The notes beneath the pieces were generated by a model that saw only the letters and a program-made list of their open reading frames with translations, did no database searches and was not told the DNA's origin. This document shows, piece by piece, positions 45,420 to 53,984 of a DNA stretch of 64,000 nt. This DNA is from Marinomonas algarum (GTDB lineage: Bacteria > Pseudomonadota > Gammaproteobacteria > Pseudomonadales > Marinomonadaceae): contig NZ_JAJATW010000009.1 in assembly GCF_020532605.1 (NCBI RefSeq), positions 1-64,000 on the forward strand, read 5' to 3'. Position numbers and translations under genes: made by a program. The number at the start of each line of letters is the position of its first letter. Position 1 is the stretch's first letter.

Positions 45420-47315
45420 ATGAAACTTGATGCGCTTTTTTCTCAAAAGAAGCCTCTTTTGACCATGCTTTTGTCTGCTCTTTTGGCTTTTGTGTTGGTA
45501 ATAAGCTGGGGCAGCTACCGTTTTTTTATGGATCATAAGATTAATCAGCTGGCCCTTGATGAAGCCGAGTTGCTGTCTCGCAGTGTGAATGTGTTTGGTC
45601 GAGAAGTCGGTCATATCAGGCGTGTTACCTTGTTGTTACGCAATAGTATTCAGGCGCGCCTTGGTACAGACCATGATCACCTTGCTGACGCTGCGTCCAC
45701 TTTGTCATGGGATGACCGAGTTGCCGCAGAGTTTACGCGTTTTGCACAAACGTCCCGTTTAATTTCCCAAGTGCGGTGGTTATCGGCTGACGGACAAGAG
45801 TTAATTCGAGTGAATTCCCAAGCAGGGCAAATCTCCCGTGTGCCAGACCGTCAACTACAAGACAAATCCGATCGTCGTTATATGAAGAATGTTCCTGATA
45901 TCATGACGGACGATGTGTTTATTTCTTCTTTGGATTTGAACATAGAAAACAAAGAAATCGTACGGCCTCTGCAGCCAACCATTCGCGGTATTGTTCGAGT
46001 CGATGGCGCCACACCGGGCTTTCTTGTGGTGAATTATGATCTTACCTCCCTCTTTAACACTCTGCGTACGTTTAACCGTGAAGAGGTCTACCTAGAGATT
46101 GTCGATGCAAACGGTGACTGGGTGATGGCAAAGGACCCGTTGATCGAATGGGGCGGAATACTGCGTTTAAACAGCGCCCAGACAAATATCCAACAACGTG
46201 AGCCGGACATTTGGCAGGACATACAAAATCTAACCAGCCAGCAGCGAGCGTTCGATAAAACACATCTTATTAGTTTGCACAAAGTGTTTCTCGATGAAAA
46301 CAACGTCTCTCAGCAAAACAGTGCAGCCCCTTTGTTTTTTATGGTTCGATCACAGCAAAAAGCGATGGCCACATGGCGTTTGACACTCATCGGCAGTGTG
46401 GTTGGTATTGGTGGTCTGGCTTTTTATATGATGGCTTGGCTGGTGTGGCGACAAGTAACATCGCAATTTGAAACTTATCGTTTGTTGGCCCTAGTGCAGC
46501 AAGAAAAAGCACAGGCGGAGCAAACCAATGAGCAGATGCGTTTAACCAATAAACAGCTTATTGATCTGCAAGATGAGTTAGTAGAAACCAATAAATTGTC
46601 GTCTTTGGGTCTTATGTTAGCCGGTTTAGCGCACGAGATGCATACGCCTTTGGGTGGTGTAAGAATGGCGTTATCGTCTTCCTTATCTTGGTTAGAAAAA
46701 GAAGCCGATACGCTTTCTCCCAAGGGCTACGAAGGCATCAAAAAATCTTTAGCGATTGCTGATAAAAACCTGCTGCGCGCCTTGGAGGTGGTATCAAGCT
46801 TTAAGCGTATTGTGTCTGACCGAACGGCTCAAGAAATTCAGACCTTTTTTCTACACAACGTAATAGACGACATCTTATTTACGTTTAAACCTGAGTTGAA
46901 AAAGCGAGTGGATATACGCCTGGAGATTGACTGTCCAGACACCATCAAGATGGTCGGTTATCCAGGCGTCATGTCACAAATTATTCAAAACCTTATCAGT
47001 AACGCGTTAGAGCATGCTTTTCAGCCGTTTGATAATGGGGTAATTGCACTGGTGGCTCGTAAAGAGAAAGGCAACCTTGTTATGGTGATTAGCGACAATG
47101 GTCGAGGCATTGCTCCTGATATCAAACCACGAATTTTTGAGCCCTTTATCACTACAGGGCGAATGAAACAACACACTGGGTTGGGGCTGCATCTTGTTAG
47201 GCAATGGCTTTGTCAATTGATGAAAGGACGTATTGAGGTCACTTCAGACGTTGGGGCAGGGTCTAAGTTCACATTAACGATACCGTTAGAACAAGCCCAA
47301 ACCGAAGAAACTTAA
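45420..47315 (+). CDS. Sensor histidine kinase with periplasmic dCache-like domain
   Basis: A 631-residue membrane kinase. TM1 lies at about residues 15-33. A periplasmic region of about 280 residues follows with dCache-like segments (QVRWLSADGQELIRVN, RYMKNVPDIM, IVRPLQPTIRGIVRVDG). TM2 is near 320-342, then a coiled coil rich in Gln/Glu (QQEKAQAEQTNEQMRLTNKQ). The phospho-His motif is AGLAHEMHTPLGG, and the HATPase domain has NLISNALEHAF, DNGRGIAPDIK and TGLGLHLV. It forms an operon with the preceding REC-EAL regulator and should control its phosphorylation. The ligand is unknown. The stop codon sits in the loop of a long hairpin. Confidence 0.88.
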   Translation: MKLDALFSQKKPLLTMLLSALLAFVLVISWGSYRFFMDHKINQLALDEAELLSRSVNVFGREVGHIRRVTLLLRNSIQARLGTDHDHLADAASTLSWDDRVAAEFTRFAQTSRLISQVRWLSADGQELIRVNSQAGQISRVPDRQLQDKSDRRYMKNVPDIMTDDVFISSLDLNIENKEIVRPLQPTIRGIVRVDGATPGFLVVNYDLTSLFNTLRTFNREEVYLEIVDANGDWVMAKDPLIEWGGILRLNSAQTNIQQREPDIWQDIQNLTSQQRAFDKTHLISLHKVFLDENNVSQQNSAAPLFFMVRSQQKAMATWRLTLIGSVVGIGGLAFYMMAWLVWRQVTSQFETYRLLALVQQEKAQAEQTNEQMRLTNKQLIDLQDELVETNKLSSLGLMLAGLAHEMHTPLGGVRMALSSSLSWLEKEADTLSPKGYEGIKKSLAIADKNLLRALEVVSSFKRIVSDRTAQEIQTFFLHNVIDDILFTFKPELKKRVDIRLEIDCPDTIKMVGYPGVMSQIIQNLISNALEHAFQPFDNGVIALVARKEKGNLVMVISDNGRGIAPDIKPRIFEPFITTGRMKQHTGLGLHLVRQWLCQLMKGRIEVTSDVGAGSKFTLTIPLEQAQTEET

Positions 47316-47330
47316 CTTCGGTGGGCTTGT
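47291..47330 (+). terminator. Long hairpin spanning the kinase stop codon
   Basis: ACAAGCCCA-(aa)-CCGAAG pairs with CTTCGG-TGGGCTTGT: 15 base pairs with one bulge and an 8-base loop containing the TAA stop. It lacks a clear T tract. It may end or stabilise the transcript. Confidence 0.55.
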
Positions 47331-47384
47331 CGGCATGTGCACATCACACTGTGTGACGAGACAATGTGTGGCGGGACAGTGAGC

Positions 47385-49370
47385 CTATTGTGTGAACCCG
47401 CGGACTTTGGCGTTTAATTGCCAGCGAAGGAGCTCAGGCATTGCGGCTTGGCGCGCTTGCTGGGCTTCACTGGGAACCTTGCTGTCTCGTTGAGTGCGTA
47501 GTCCTGTTGTTTCTTCCCAAGGATAGAAGGTGGCTTTTCCACTCATCGGATAAGCCCCATCTTCATCAATCCATAAGCTGACATTATAACCAAAGGCTCG
47601 TGTTTTATCGTCTACCGGTGCCAACATATTACGCCCCGCAATGGCTTGGTATTCGGTATCTGATAGGCTCATATGGTACAGCGTGGGAAAAATATCTTTG
47701 TGGGACCCTACACGACCCGCATCGTAAGACCAGTCCGTATGATCAAGGATTGTGTCGGGCACATGGAGGTAGAAGGGGACAGCACGGTCCAGCACTTGCT
47801 CGTGAGGGTAGAAAGAGGCAAAGCTGCGCATTTGATGGTCACCTGTGGCTGCAATAATGGTGTTTTCCCCTTGCGAAGACCTCTCTATTGACGTGACAAA
47901 CTGCCCAAATGCATCGGCTGAGTATTGATAAGCCTCAAGAATGCTTTCAATTTCTTTCGTACTGCCTTGTGAGCGTGATGCGATATCAGGTGTTACTGTG
48001 TAGGGAGAAGCTTGATAGCGATCGGGCGCCTTGTAAGGAGGGTGGTTCGTGATGGTTAAAATGGTAATTAAAGTAGGTTCTTGGCTCTTCTCCAGGATTT
48101 CCTCAGCTAAACGGTAAGCATAATCGTCTGGTACACCCCATGCGCCTAATTCTGCTACGGATTCAGGGTACAGCGTCATTAAGGTATTTTGATCATAGAC
48201 GGCATCAACATTTTGCAATGGTAAGTAGTCCGATAAATTACGCCAAGCCATGTTGCCCGGTGAAATAAAGATGTTTTTATAACCGGCTTTTTTATAAACA
48301 TCAAAAGGGATGCCTTCGAGAGTGACTTTTTGTTCAGAGCTATGGCTGATGTTACCAAAAGGACTTTGAAAGAGTAATGCCGCCAGCGATGGCGCGGTAC
48401 CATTGTCTGCTGATAAAAAGCGTTTAAACACGAAATCCTCTTCGAAGTGTTCCCGTAATGACCCCAACATATCATTAGTGGTTGGCTCGTCAAAGGCGAG
48501 AAGATTACTACCAAAGCTTTCCATTATCGACAGCACGATATTGGGTGGATTTGCTTCAATCCATGGGTTAGAAGGTGTACGGGCAGTGAGTGAATCAATA
48601 CCTAATTCAGCTTGTAAGGCTTGCCCTTGCGCCTGACTAACAGGCGCAAATGCAGCGTCTTCTTTTTTGTCCTTGAATGCCCAGTCCAGCGCCATAAAGC
48701 CATTTGGTGACAGTTTATTGAGCAGCAGCCATTCAGAAACTTGAGCGTTTCCACGACGCAGTGGGAAGGTGCCAACGCTGCCTCGTGCTGCAACAAAAAA
48801 AACAATGAAGGCAATCAATGTGTACACTGAGAATACAAGAATATTCCAAGGTTTGCGGTCCTGATCACGCAAGGTATGTCGGGCAATACGAGAAGCACCA
48901 AACCCGACTAACAAAGCGGCTAGAAGGCCTCTAATAACAGGATAATCTTGCCAAATGTTGAGCAAAACACTTTTTGTATCATCATCGGCTAAGCCAAAAG
49001 CAAAAATATCAAAATGATTGTGGTATGTCTGATAATAGTAAAAATTGCTAATGGTCACCATAACCACGGTGAAGCCAATTAAACCCCATAAAAAAGGGCT
49101 TATGGCTTTTACAATACGCCATGTCCATTGCGTGCTGCACAATAATAAACCCAGCAAAAAGAAGAGCGTGGTAAAAATACCTGCAACTCGTAAATCATAA
49201 CGAATCCCCACAGACCACATACGAGTGATGTCTTCGTGATAGCGTGCCAAATCTGCGGGTTCAGAAAAGGCATGAAGCATAAAGTAACGCCCTATCATCA
49301 GCACTGTGGTGATTAAAAAAGCCTGTATGACTAGGGTAACCAGAAGAGATCGCATTCGATTTTGGTACAT
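47385..49370 (-). CDS. LTA synthase-family membrane sulfatase/phosphoglycerol transferase
   Basis: About 661 residues from the ATG at 49370, with AGGA upstream; the longer frame would add 19 residues. Five N-terminal membrane helices (within about residues 1-210) precede a large periplasmic sulfatase-fold domain. Catalytic features are the metal-site PNIVLSIMESFGSN, the Thr nucleophile in DNGTAPSLAA, and the TGDHQMRSF metal motif. In Gram-positives such enzymes build lipoteichoic acid; in Gram-negatives relatives (OpgB, CptA-like) add phosphoglycerol or phosphoethanolamine to glucans or lipids. The acceptor here is unknown. It is convergent with the kinase gene and follows the MFS gene. Confidence 0.85.
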   Translation of the reverse strand: MYQNRMRSLLVTLVIQAFLITTVLMIGRYFMLHAFSEPADLARYHEDITRMWSVGIRYDLRVAGIFTTLFFLLGLLLCSTQWTWRIVKAISPFLWGLIGFTVVMVTISNFYYYQTYHNHFDIFAFGLADDDTKSVLLNIWQDYPVIRGLLAALLVGFGASRIARHTLRDQDRKPWNILVFSVYTLIAFIVFFVAARGSVGTFPLRRGNAQVSEWLLLNKLSPNGFMALDWAFKDKKEDAAFAPVSQAQGQALQAELGIDSLTARTPSNPWIEANPPNIVLSIMESFGSNLLAFDEPTTNDMLGSLREHFEEDFVFKRFLSADNGTAPSLAALLFQSPFGNISHSSEQKVTLEGIPFDVYKKAGYKNIFISPGNMAWRNLSDYLPLQNVDAVYDQNTLMTLYPESVAELGAWGVPDDYAYRLAEEILEKSQEPTLITILTITNHPPYKAPDRYQASPYTVTPDIASRSQGSTKEIESILEAYQYSADAFGQFVTSIERSSQGENTIIAATGDHQMRSFASFYPHEQVLDRAVPFYLHVPDTILDHTDWSYDAGRVGSHKDIFPTLYHMSLSDTEYQAIAGRNMLAPVDDKTRAFGYNVSLWIDEDGAYPMSGKATFYPWEETTGLRTQRDSKVPSEAQQARQAAMPELLRWQLNAKVRGFTQ

Positions 49371-49436
49371 GGCGGTGATGGTCCTGAAATACGTAAATAA
49401 TCGACAGTGTTTGCATGAGAAATACAAGGTCGATGA

Positions 49437-50663
49437 TTATAGCACCGACGGTTTGGGTTTGGGGCTAGCAAACCAGCCTAATGTGCTCCATATGGCGCAA
49501 ATGACCAGCAAAATATACAAGGGCCAGTCCCATGATTGTCGCCAGTCGTACAGAGCACCAATGAACACTGGGCCGATGGCTGCTAAGGTGTAGCCGATAA
49601 GTTGAGCCATGCCCGACAATGCCGCGGCTTGCTTAGGGCTATGGGTGCGCATACCGACAAAAGAAAGTCCGAGAATAAAGCCCATACTGATGCCAAAACC
49701 AAACAATACCGACCAGATAGCGGATTCGCTGGGAACAAACAAAAAGCCCGCTAAGCTCATAAAGGTAAGTCCGGTCGCAAACAAACAAAGGCGTCTGTGG
49801 CTGCCTAATCGATGGATAAAGGGGGTTAGCAATAAAGAAGGTGCTGCTCCTGCCAGTTGTAAATAGCCTTGGTACAAGCCTGCGGTGGTGTCTCGATACC
49901 CTTGGCTCATTAGAATCGCGGGCACCCAAGCCACCAGAATGTAGCTCAGCAAAGAATTAAACGACAGGAATCCAGCCACTTGCCAAGCGGTTTTAGAACG
50001 CCATACGGAAGATGAAACTTCTAAGGTGTTTTTTTGCGGAGCCTGATGCAGAGGAATTTTGCCACTAAACCACACCATTAAAGGCAAAATGATGCACAAC
50101 ATTTGGCAGGCGAGCGCAAATGACCAGCCTCGTATTGGTGTGTCTGTGAAGGGCAAAACGAGAAGGTTTTGTTCGGCAAAGAGGCTCAATGGCACCATAA
50201 AGCTCGACATCATAAAGCCACCGATACTCATCATTAAGACATACACAGCGGTAAGCTGAATGATGTGTTCGGGGAACTCACGCTTCAATAAACTGGGCAA
50301 CAATACATTGCCGATGGCAATACCGGCACCAATCACCACCGCCCCAAGGTACAGGGTCGCCGTTGCCCCAAAGGTGCGCATCAGCATACCAAGAGCGATT
50401 AGCCCAACACCTGATGCCAGAATGCGCTCGATACGGAAATAGCGCGTTAACCAAGAGGCGACAGGAGCGAAAAAAGCAAAAGCCAATAAGGGAAGACTGG
50501 TCAATAGGCCAGATTGGGAGCTGCTAAGGTTTAAGTCCTGACTGATCCGGCTTAATAGCGGCGGCAGCCCCGTTATCGGCCCTCGTAAACTCAATGCGAC
50601 CAACAAAATGAACAAAAGTAGATACACAGCCTCATGCCGTGCTAAGCGTTTTAGTCGTTTCAT
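49437..50663 (-). CDS. MFS transporter, CynX/NimT (cyanate) family
   Basis: About 408 residues from the ATG at 50663; the frame runs 27 residues further upstream with no membrane character. Twelve predicted helices, with the family signature RGPITGLPPLLSRISQDLNLSSSQSGLLTSLPLLAFAFFAP at the first two helices. CynX relatives export cyanate, 2-nitroimidazole or other small molecules. No cyanase is nearby, so the substrate is open. Confidence 0.85.
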   Translation of the reverse strand: MKRLKRLARHEAVYLLLFILLVALSLRGPITGLPPLLSRISQDLNLSSSQSGLLTSLPLLAFAFFAPVASWLTRYFRIERILASGVGLIALGMLMRTFGATATLYLGAVVIGAGIAIGNVLLPSLLKREFPEHIIQLTAVYVLMMSIGGFMMSSFMVPLSLFAEQNLLVLPFTDTPIRGWSFALACQMLCIILPLMVWFSGKIPLHQAPQKNTLEVSSSVWRSKTAWQVAGFLSFNSLLSYILVAWVPAILMSQGYRDTTAGLYQGYLQLAGAAPSLLLTPFIHRLGSHRRLCLFATGLTFMSLAGFLFVPSESAIWSVLFGFGISMGFILGLSFVGMRTHSPKQAAALSGMAQLIGYTLAAIGPVFIGALYDWRQSWDWPLYILLVICAIWSTLGWFASPKPKPSVL

Positions 50664-50907
50664 AGTCGTTTTTTTACCGTGATCGTTGTTTAGAGAGTAT
50701 TTGGCTTTGCAGAGTAGCCTGACAGGAGTTTGACGAGGCAACATAAGACAGTTGTTGGCCGGTTATGATAACCGTTATTGAGCCTGCTGGATTCAGCGAT
50801 TTAGGCAAAAAATCGTGAAATAAAGGATCGATGAGCTTCACATCCATTCTCAGCCATTTTAGCCCCTGTGGGTCATGTTTAACACCAAACCTTTAGGGGC
50901 ATTGTAT

Positions 50908-52215
50908 TTAGGTGGTTGAATACCCTAGGTACTCTGGCAACCACAATGCAATCTGTGGAAAAAAGATAACCAATAATAAAGCACTGAACATAGTCACCAT
51001 AAACAGCAACGCCCAACCAAAGGTCTGCTCTAAGCGTATATTCGCCACTTTTGTGGTGACCATTAAGTTGATGGCAACAGGGGGGGTAAACTGACCAATG
51101 GCGATGTTCATAGCCAACAAGATACCAAACCAAACGGGATTCCATTCAAAGTGATTCATTAAAGGCACTAAAATCGGTGTTAAAATTAAGTAAATCGAAA
51201 TAGCGTCCAGTAACATGCCTGCCAATAACACAAGCAACATCACTAACAGCAGTAGCGTTAATGAACTGTCTGAAACCGACAGAATCACATCCGCAAAACG
51301 CGTAAACGTTCCTAACGTCGTCCCTGCCCAAGCAAAGATGCCGGCTAAAGCGATAATCAGCAAGACGATGCCCGAAATTTTAACCGCCTCATTGAACAGT
51401 GATACTAAGCTAGACAAGGTTAACAAACGGTAGATAAACGCACCAATAAACAAACCATAGGTGACTGCAACCACGGCGGCTTCAGTTGGTGTGAATAAAC
51501 CTGAGCGTAATCCCCCTAAAATAATAACGGGTGCTAATAAGGCAGGAATGGCCTTGATAAAGCTTTCTTTAATGGAAGGGCGCTCTGTATCAGAGTCTGC
51601 GTCCGGTGCTTCCCAACCGTTTCTTTTTGACAATAAATAGGCCGGTACGAGTAAAGAAGCTCCGGCTAATAAACCGGGAAAAACACCAGCAGCGAACAAC
51701 GCCCGCAAATCCAGACCAGGAATCATCACAGAGTACAAAATCAACGCAATAGAAGGTGGAATCAGAATCGCAGTGGAGGAGGCCGCGGCAATTAAAGACG
51801 CTGAAAAAGGACGCGGGTATCCTGCTTTGGTCATACTGGGCAGCATCACCATCGCAACAGCGGCGGCATCGGCAGGGCCAGAGCCACTCATTCCTCCCAT
51901 AATCAAGCAGACCAAAACCGCAACCAAGGTTAACCCACCGTATCGACGGCCAATTAACGATTGCGCTAAATTGACTAGGCTGGCAGCCACACCGGCTCGC
52001 TCAAATATAAGCCCGGTTAAAATAAATAAAGGAATGGCAATGAGAGGGTATTTCGCCACACTGTTATAGGTATTCGTCCCCAACGTGGCCAACATATCAG
52101 GGGATAATCCGGTCACTATGCCTGCTGCACCGCCTAACCCTAATGCAAACGCTACCGGCATGCCTAGGAATAAACACGCCCCAAAAATAACTAACATCCA
52201 TAAATCAGGGCTCAT
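50908..52215 (-). CDS. dctM: TRAP transporter large permease DctM
   Basis: A 435-residue DctM of standard length: start LWMLVIFGACLFLGMPVAFALG, the central GGLRSGLFTPTEAAVVAVTYGLFIG motif typical of DctM, and the late MNIAIGQFTPPVAINLMVTTKVA. It is the ion-coupled channel in the inner membrane. It overlaps dctQ by 4 bases (ATGA). It belongs to a complete TRAP operon, unlike the pair near the left end of the window. Confidence 0.94.
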   Translation of the reverse strand: MSPDLWMLVIFGACLFLGMPVAFALGLGGAAGIVTGLSPDMLATLGTNTYNSVAKYPLIAIPLFILTGLIFERAGVAASLVNLAQSLIGRRYGGLTLVAVLVCLIMGGMSGSGPADAAAVAMVMLPSMTKAGYPRPFSASLIAAASSTAILIPPSIALILYSVMIPGLDLRALFAAGVFPGLLAGASLLVPAYLLSKRNGWEAPDADSDTERPSIKESFIKAIPALLAPVIILGGLRSGLFTPTEAAVVAVTYGLFIGAFIYRLLTLSSLVSLFNEAVKISGIVLLIIALAGIFAWAGTTLGTFTRFADVILSVSDSSLTLLLLVMLLVLLAGMLLDAISIYLILTPILVPLMNHFEWNPVWFGILLAMNIAIGQFTPPVAINLMVTTKVANIRLEQTFGWALLFMVTMFSALLLVIFFPQIALWLPEYLGYSTT

Positions 52216-52697
52216 TGCTGTGCCTCTTCTGAATGATCGTTCTGCGTTAAGCGGCTAACCAAGTTTTGGGTGGTGCGCAAAATAATGGCAATGGAGAGTA
52301 GGGGTAACCAAATTAAGTAAATCCAAGTGGGGTAACCTAAACCGGGTGACGTGGATTCCCACATAAACTCTTCATACGTTAATAAACCGCCGTACCAAAC
52401 CATTAAGCTAAGCACGATAACGCTGCCCAACCACTGTATAATATAAACAATACGTCGACCGGTTACGCCTAAATATTTTTCTAGTAGGGTAACTCGAATA
52501 TGCTCATTACTTTTCGCAGCAACCGCCGCGCCAGAAAAAGCCAGTATAACGATTAGAAACACGGAAAATTCTTCAGTAAACGCAAAAGAAGCATTTGTCG
52601 TATAACGTACTAATACGTTGGCCAAGCTGATGATACAAATCGCCACTAAAGCAATAATGCCTAACCAAGATTCAAGAGAAATAGTATTTTTTGACAT
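52212..52697 (-). CDS. dctQ: TRAP transporter small permease DctQ
   Basis: A 161-residue DctQ with four membrane helices and the family pattern EEFSVFLIVILAFSGAAVAAKSNEHIRV. It pairs with DctM. It follows dctP after a 92-base gap that contains a 14-base-pair hairpin. Confidence 0.92.
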   Translation of the reverse strand: MSKNTISLESWLGIIALVAICIISLANVLVRYTTNASFAFTEEFSVFLIVILAFSGAAVAAKSNEHIRVTLLEKYLGVTGRRIVYIIQWLGSVIVLSLMVWYGGLLTYEEFMWESTSPGLGYPTWIYLIWLPLLSIAIILRTTQNLVSRLTQNDHSEEAQQ

Positions 52698-52723
52698 GAT
52701 GTGTTGATAGCCAGTAATTAAGT

Positions 52724-52757
52724 ACTCAAGGTTAAATGTTCCTATTTAACCTTGAGT
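52724..52757 (-). other. Hairpin between dctP and dctQ
   Basis: ACTCAAGGTTAAAT (52724-52737) and ATTTAACCTTGAGT (52744-52757) form a perfect 14-base-pair stem with a 6-base loop. A T run lies to its right on the plus strand, but the transcript runs the other way, so it is likely a stabilising or attenuating structure after dctP. Confidence 0.8.
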
Positions 52758-52789
52758 GAGTTTTTTGATCTTTAAACAGCGGTTATGTA

Positions 52790-53794
52790 TTAACGCTTGT
52801 TAATGGCTTCTTGTGCTGCTTCTACTAACTCTTCACCAATCTTTGGCGTCCATTTTTTGTAGACATTTTGAGTTGCTGCCACAAAGGCTTGGTGTTGTTC
52901 AGAAGTAAGCTCGGTCACTTCTACACCACGGTCACGGATAGACTGCAGTGTGGCATCCAGATCAGCACGTGATTTGGCAATTTCCCACTGACCCGCATCG
53001 TACGCAGCTTGTTTTAACAGTTGCTGATCTTCAGTCGATAATTTAGACCAAACACGCTTACTCGCACCAAAAATAAGTGGATCATTCATGTAGTGCCAAA
53101 GGGTCAGGTATTTTTGATTAGCACGATCCGCGCGCGCCACATCAAAAACAGAGAGCGGGTTTTCTTGGCCGTCAACGGCACCGGTTGTGAGGGCAGGTAG
53201 CGCGTCTGTCCAGCTCATTTGAGTAGGGTTAGCACCCAGAGCATTAAAGGTATCTAAGAACAGTGGTGAGCCAACAACTCGTACTTTTAAGCCTTTTAAG
53301 TCGGCTGGTTGAGTCAAAACACCGCGCGAGTTAGATAACTCACGGAAGCCATTTTCACCCCAAGCCAGAGGCACAACACCACGCTTTTCAATGGCGTCAA
53401 ACACCATTTGACCTGCTTTACCTTGAGTAATCGCATCCACAGCGGCGTTATCAGGCATTAAAAAAGGCAGTGAGAAAAGGTTGGCTTGTGGTACTTGAGT
53501 GGACCAGTTAATGGTTGAGCCAACGGCCATATCAATTAAGCCACTGCGCATCGCAGAAAATTCACGAGTTTGGTCGCCTGATACTAATTGAGCATTAGGG
53601 TAAACCTTTAGCGTAATACGGCCCTCTGAACGTTCTTCCACTAATTCAGCCCATTTCATTGCCGCTTTTCCCCAAGGGAAAGCATCCGATAAAACAGTAG
53701 AAACAGAAAATTCACGTGTTTCTTGTGCAAAAACAGGGGCAGCCCCTAAGCTTAAACAAGCCGTACCTAATACGAGCCATTTTTTGATGTTCAT
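52790..53794 (-). CDS. dctP: TRAP transporter substrate-binding protein DctP
   Basis: A 334-residue periplasmic binding protein of the DctP type: a signal peptide of 23 residues (ending PVFA), the family motif GRITLKVYPNAQLVSGDQTREFSAMRSG, the conserved Arg region LKGLKVRVVGSPLFLD that binds the substrate carboxylate, and DALPALTTGAVDGQENPLSVF. It is a C4-dicarboxylate-like organic acid binder; the exact acid is unknown. First gene of dctPQM, with an inverted repeat about 75-105 bases upstream of the ATG. Confidence 0.94.
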   Translation of the reverse strand: MNIKKWLVLGTACLSLGAAPVFAQETREFSVSTVLSDAFPWGKAAMKWAELVEERSEGRITLKVYPNAQLVSGDQTREFSAMRSGLIDMAVGSTINWSTQVPQANLFSLPFLMPDNAAVDAITQGKAGQMVFDAIEKRGVVPLAWGENGFRELSNSRGVLTQPADLKGLKVRVVGSPLFLDTFNALGANPTQMSWTDALPALTTGAVDGQENPLSVFDVARADRANQKYLTLWHYMNDPLIFGASKRVWSKLSTEDQQLLKQAAYDAGQWEIAKSRADLDATLQSIRDRGVEVTELTSEQHQAFVAATQNVYKKWTPKIGEELVEAAQEAINKR

Positions 53795-53865
53795 TCGTTA
53801 CTCCAGCGTTATTTTTTTTAGGTAAGCGATATTAACAGAAGTTCTGATGAGAATTGAGGTGAGAC

Positions 53866-53899
53866 GGAACTTTCTATGAGGAAAATGCGAATAAGTTCC
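53866..53899. promoter_or_regulatory. Inverted repeat upstream of dctP
   Basis: GGAACTT (53866-53872) and AAGTTCC (53893-53899) form a perfect 7-base inverted repeat with a 20-base spacer in the dctP upstream region, compatible with a regulator binding two adjacent sites. Confidence 0.35.
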
Positions 53900-53984
53900 C
53901 TTCGTGGCGGAATTTTTCTTGAATCAATGCGTTTAGTGATGGTTTATCAACACTTGGTAACTGACGATACAATGACAACAGCAC

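Noticed and set aside
47345..47357. TCACACTGTGTGA palindrome near the end of the kinase gene
   Set aside because: It lies between two convergent gene ends where an operator is unlikely; probably chance.
50745..50907. Possible terminator after the second dctM
   Set aside because: Only a 6-base-pair stem (GCCCCT/AGGGGC) with a loop of nearly 30 bases can be drawn; too weak.
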